Part shown: positions 13,542 to 14,468 of the stretch, in pieces
How positions within the stretch are numbered: position 1 is the stretch's first letter
Layout of the letters: each line of letters starts with the position of its first letter
Assembly: GCA_023430975.1 (NCBI GenBank)
Contig: JAEYYB010000022.1
Span: forward strand, 1-14,468
DNA length: 14,468 nt
Reading direction: 5' to 3'
Origin: Bacillota bacterium
Lineage (GTDB): Bacteria; Bacillota; Clostridia; Acetivibrionales; DSM-2933
Program-made: the position numbers and the translations under genes
Notes under the pieces: generated by a model
What the model saw: the letters and a program-made list of their open reading frames with translations, nothing else
Database searches by the model: none
Told to the model about the DNA's origin: nothing

Positions 13542-13718
13542 ATGTCTGAAGTAAGGGTTAAGGAAAACGAATCCCTAGAAAGTGCTCTTAAGCGGTTTAA
13601 AAGACAATGCGCGAAAGCTGGCGTATTATCTGAAATCAGGAAAAGGGAGCACTACGAAAAGCCTAGTGTTAAGAGGAAGAAAAAATCCGAGGCTGCAAGA
13701 AAAAGAAAATTTAAATAA
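13542..13718 (+). CDS. rpsU: 30S ribosomal protein S21
   Basis: A 58-residue basic ribosomal protein, normal for Firmicutes S21. SEVRVKENESLESALKRFKR at the N-terminus and HYEKPSVKRKKKSEAARKRK at the C-terminus are diagnostic. It sits at the platform of the small subunit near the anti-Shine-Dalgarno sequence. I chose the ATG at 13542, which follows GGAGGGAGGG. The frame stays open upstream to 13431, but that would overlap the promoter and leader. Another ATG at 13538 in a different frame gives only Met-His-Val-stop and overlaps this start. yqeY follows after 23 bp, the usual clostridial arrangement. Confidence 0.96.
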   Translation: MSEVRVKENESLESALKRFKRQCAKAGVLSEIRKREHYEKPSVKRKKKSEAARKRKFK

Positions 13719-13741
13719 GCCATTAAATAGGAGGCTATCTT

Positions 13742-14185
13742 ATGTCCCTTAAGGAAACACTGCTTGAAGATATGAAAACTGCCATGAGGGAAAAGGACAC
13801 TCTTAAGAAAAATGCTATCCAAATGGTCAGATCAGCAATTCTTCAAGTGGAGAAAGACAGTAGAGTAACCCTTGATGATGATAGTATAATTGATGTTATT
13901 GGCAGAGAAGTCAAAAAGAGAAGAGATTCCCTTTCTGAATTCGAAAAAAGCGGCAGACAGGATCTTATCGATAATCTTAAGACTGAAATAGATGTTTTAC
14001 TGAAATATCTACCTGAACAGCTTTCAGAAGAAGAACTTGAGAAAATTGTTAAAGAGACAATCCAAGAAACAGGTGCTTCATCAATGAAGGATATTGGCAA
14101 AGTTATGCAAGCTGTAATGCCAAAAGTTAAGGGTAGAGCTGATGGAAAAATCATTAACCAGATAATAAAAAAGATTCTAGCATAA
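13742..14185 (+). CDS. yqeY: GatB/YqeY domain protein
   Basis: A 147-residue soluble protein covering the whole YqeY family length. It is helical throughout, with the features MSLKETLLEDMKTAMREKDTLKKNAIQMVRSAI (1-33), VIGREVKKRRDSLSEFEKSGRQDL, YLPEQLSEEELEKIV, and the end GKVMQAVMPKVKGRADGKIINQIIK. It resembles the tRNA-binding tail domain of the GatB amidotransferase subunit, but the role of the free-standing protein is not settled. AGGAGG precedes the ATG. It shares the rpsU promoter and is followed at once by a strong terminator that overlaps the stop codon. Confidence 0.95.
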   Translation: MSLKETLLEDMKTAMREKDTLKKNAIQMVRSAILQVEKDSRVTLDDDSIIDVIGREVKKRRDSLSEFEKSGRQDLIDNLKTEIDVLLKYLPEQLSEEELEKIVKETIQETGASSMKDIGKVMQAVMPKVKGRADGKIINQIIKKILA

Positions 14186-14210
14186 AGCTCGATTAATATC
14201 GAGCTTTTTT
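14184..14210 (+). terminator. Rho-independent terminator after yqeY
   Basis: AAAGCTCGAT (14184-14193) and ATCGAGCTTT (14198-14207) form a perfect 10-bp stem with a 4-base loop, followed by T-run bases to 14210. The first arm begins inside the yqeY stop codon. Confidence 0.85.
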
Positions 14211-14212
14211 AA

Positions 14213-14255
14213 TGCCGAGAAATTGTGATGTAGCATCAACCAAAATTTCCCGGCA
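14213..14255. repeat. Inverted repeat TGCCGAGAAATT
   Basis: TGCCGAGAAATT (14213-14224) pairs with AATTTCCCGGCA (14244-14255), with one G:T-type mismatch. The loop has its own short dyad (TGATG/CATCA). It lies between two terminators; no function is visible. Confidence 0.5.
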
Positions 14256-14264
14256 ATAAAAATC

Positions 14265-14301
14265 AAATACATCCCCCTTTATTAAGGAGGATGTATTTTT
14301 T
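14265..14301. terminator. Second intrinsic terminator, possibly bidirectional
   Basis: AAATACATCCCCCTT (14265-14279) pairs with AAGGAGGATGTATTT (14284-14298), one mismatch, 4-base loop, followed by T residues to 14301. The minus strand also ends in a short T-run, so it might stop transcripts from a gene beyond the window too. Confidence 0.7.
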
Positions 14302-14308
14302 CAATTAT

Positions 14309-14343
14309 ATATTCTTTTATATATTCTTTTATGTATTCTTTAT
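14309..14343. repeat. Short tandem repeat, about three 12-bp units
   Basis: ATATTCTTTTAT occurs twice in a row (14309-14320, 14321-14332) and is followed by a degenerate third unit. Simple AT-rich sequence between the terminator and palindrome C2. Confidence 0.6.
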
Positions 14344-14346
14344 TTT

Positions 14347-14468
14347 TATATTAAAAGTGATAAATCTATTACATTTGTCTGTCGCAAATCTATTAAAATC
14401 AGTTAATCTTGCTATTTGTCTATCACAAAATAACGTTAAAACGTTCGTTATTTTGCTCTGCCAAATGT
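14347..14468. repeat. Nested palindromic element, copy C2 (cut by window end)
   Basis: The reverse complement of 8804-8925 with about 6 mismatches over 122 bases. Four of these are clustered in CTGTCG versus the corresponding TTAAG-type stretch. It contains the same CAAAATAACGTT...CGTTATTTTG centre and runs off the window, so the far arm is not visible. C1 and C2 flank the membrane protein, alaS, HIT, rpsU and yqeY genes in inverted orientation. Confidence 0.75.

Overview
The window looks like chromosomal DNA from a low-GC, Gram-positive, spore-forming-type clostridium. The evidence is AT-rich intergenic DNA, strong AGGAGG-type ribosome binding sites, sigma-A-like promoters, an rpsU-yqeY pair, a B. 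subtilis-type ThyA and a Clostridia-style DHFR. A Ruminiclostridium/Acetivibrio-like relative is plausible, but that is inference without a database search. No tRNA, rRNA, CRISPR array, transposase or phage gene is visible.

Left half (1-7490), all genes on the minus strand. In transcription order they are a DUF1015 protein, a trimeric-type purine nucleoside phosphorylase, a helix-turn-helix/SAM-methyltransferase fusion, a PfkB-family nucleoside or sugar kinase, an MTA/SAH-type deaminase, thymidylate synthase and dihydrofolate reductase. Most of them concern salvage of purine nucleosides and of the adenosyl by-products of SAM chemistry, or folate-linked dTMP synthesis. The fusion gene has its own clear promoter, and a TGTATA-N6-TATACA dyad lies over the predicted transcription start. 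This makes it a candidate self-regulating sensor of SAM or SAH for the cluster. thyA is coupled to the deaminase gene, and folA has a separate promoter and a strong terminator.

Right half (7822-14185), all genes on the plus strand. A double PRC-barrel protein is followed 4 bp later by a 59-residue glycine-rich, arginine-rich small protein. Then come an AI-2E/PerM-type membrane protein, alaS (own promoter and a structured leader), a HIT-family hydrolase, rpsU (own promoter) and yqeY, followed by terminators.

The gaps between genes hold several families of palindromic, non-coding repeats. A 63-bp hairpin repeat occurs twice (722-784 and 8577-8639). A repeat around ATAACTTCCGCT flanks the DUF1015 gene on both sides, and one copy carries 46 extra bases. 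A roughly 200-bp nested palindrome lies at 8723-8925, with a second, inverted copy running off the window end from 14347. Single-copy palindromes occur at 780-866, 8664-8716 and 13279-13316. These MITE-like or REP-like elements are the least explained part of the window. The other main candidate for new biology is the helix-turn-helix/methyltransferase fusion with its operator-like site.
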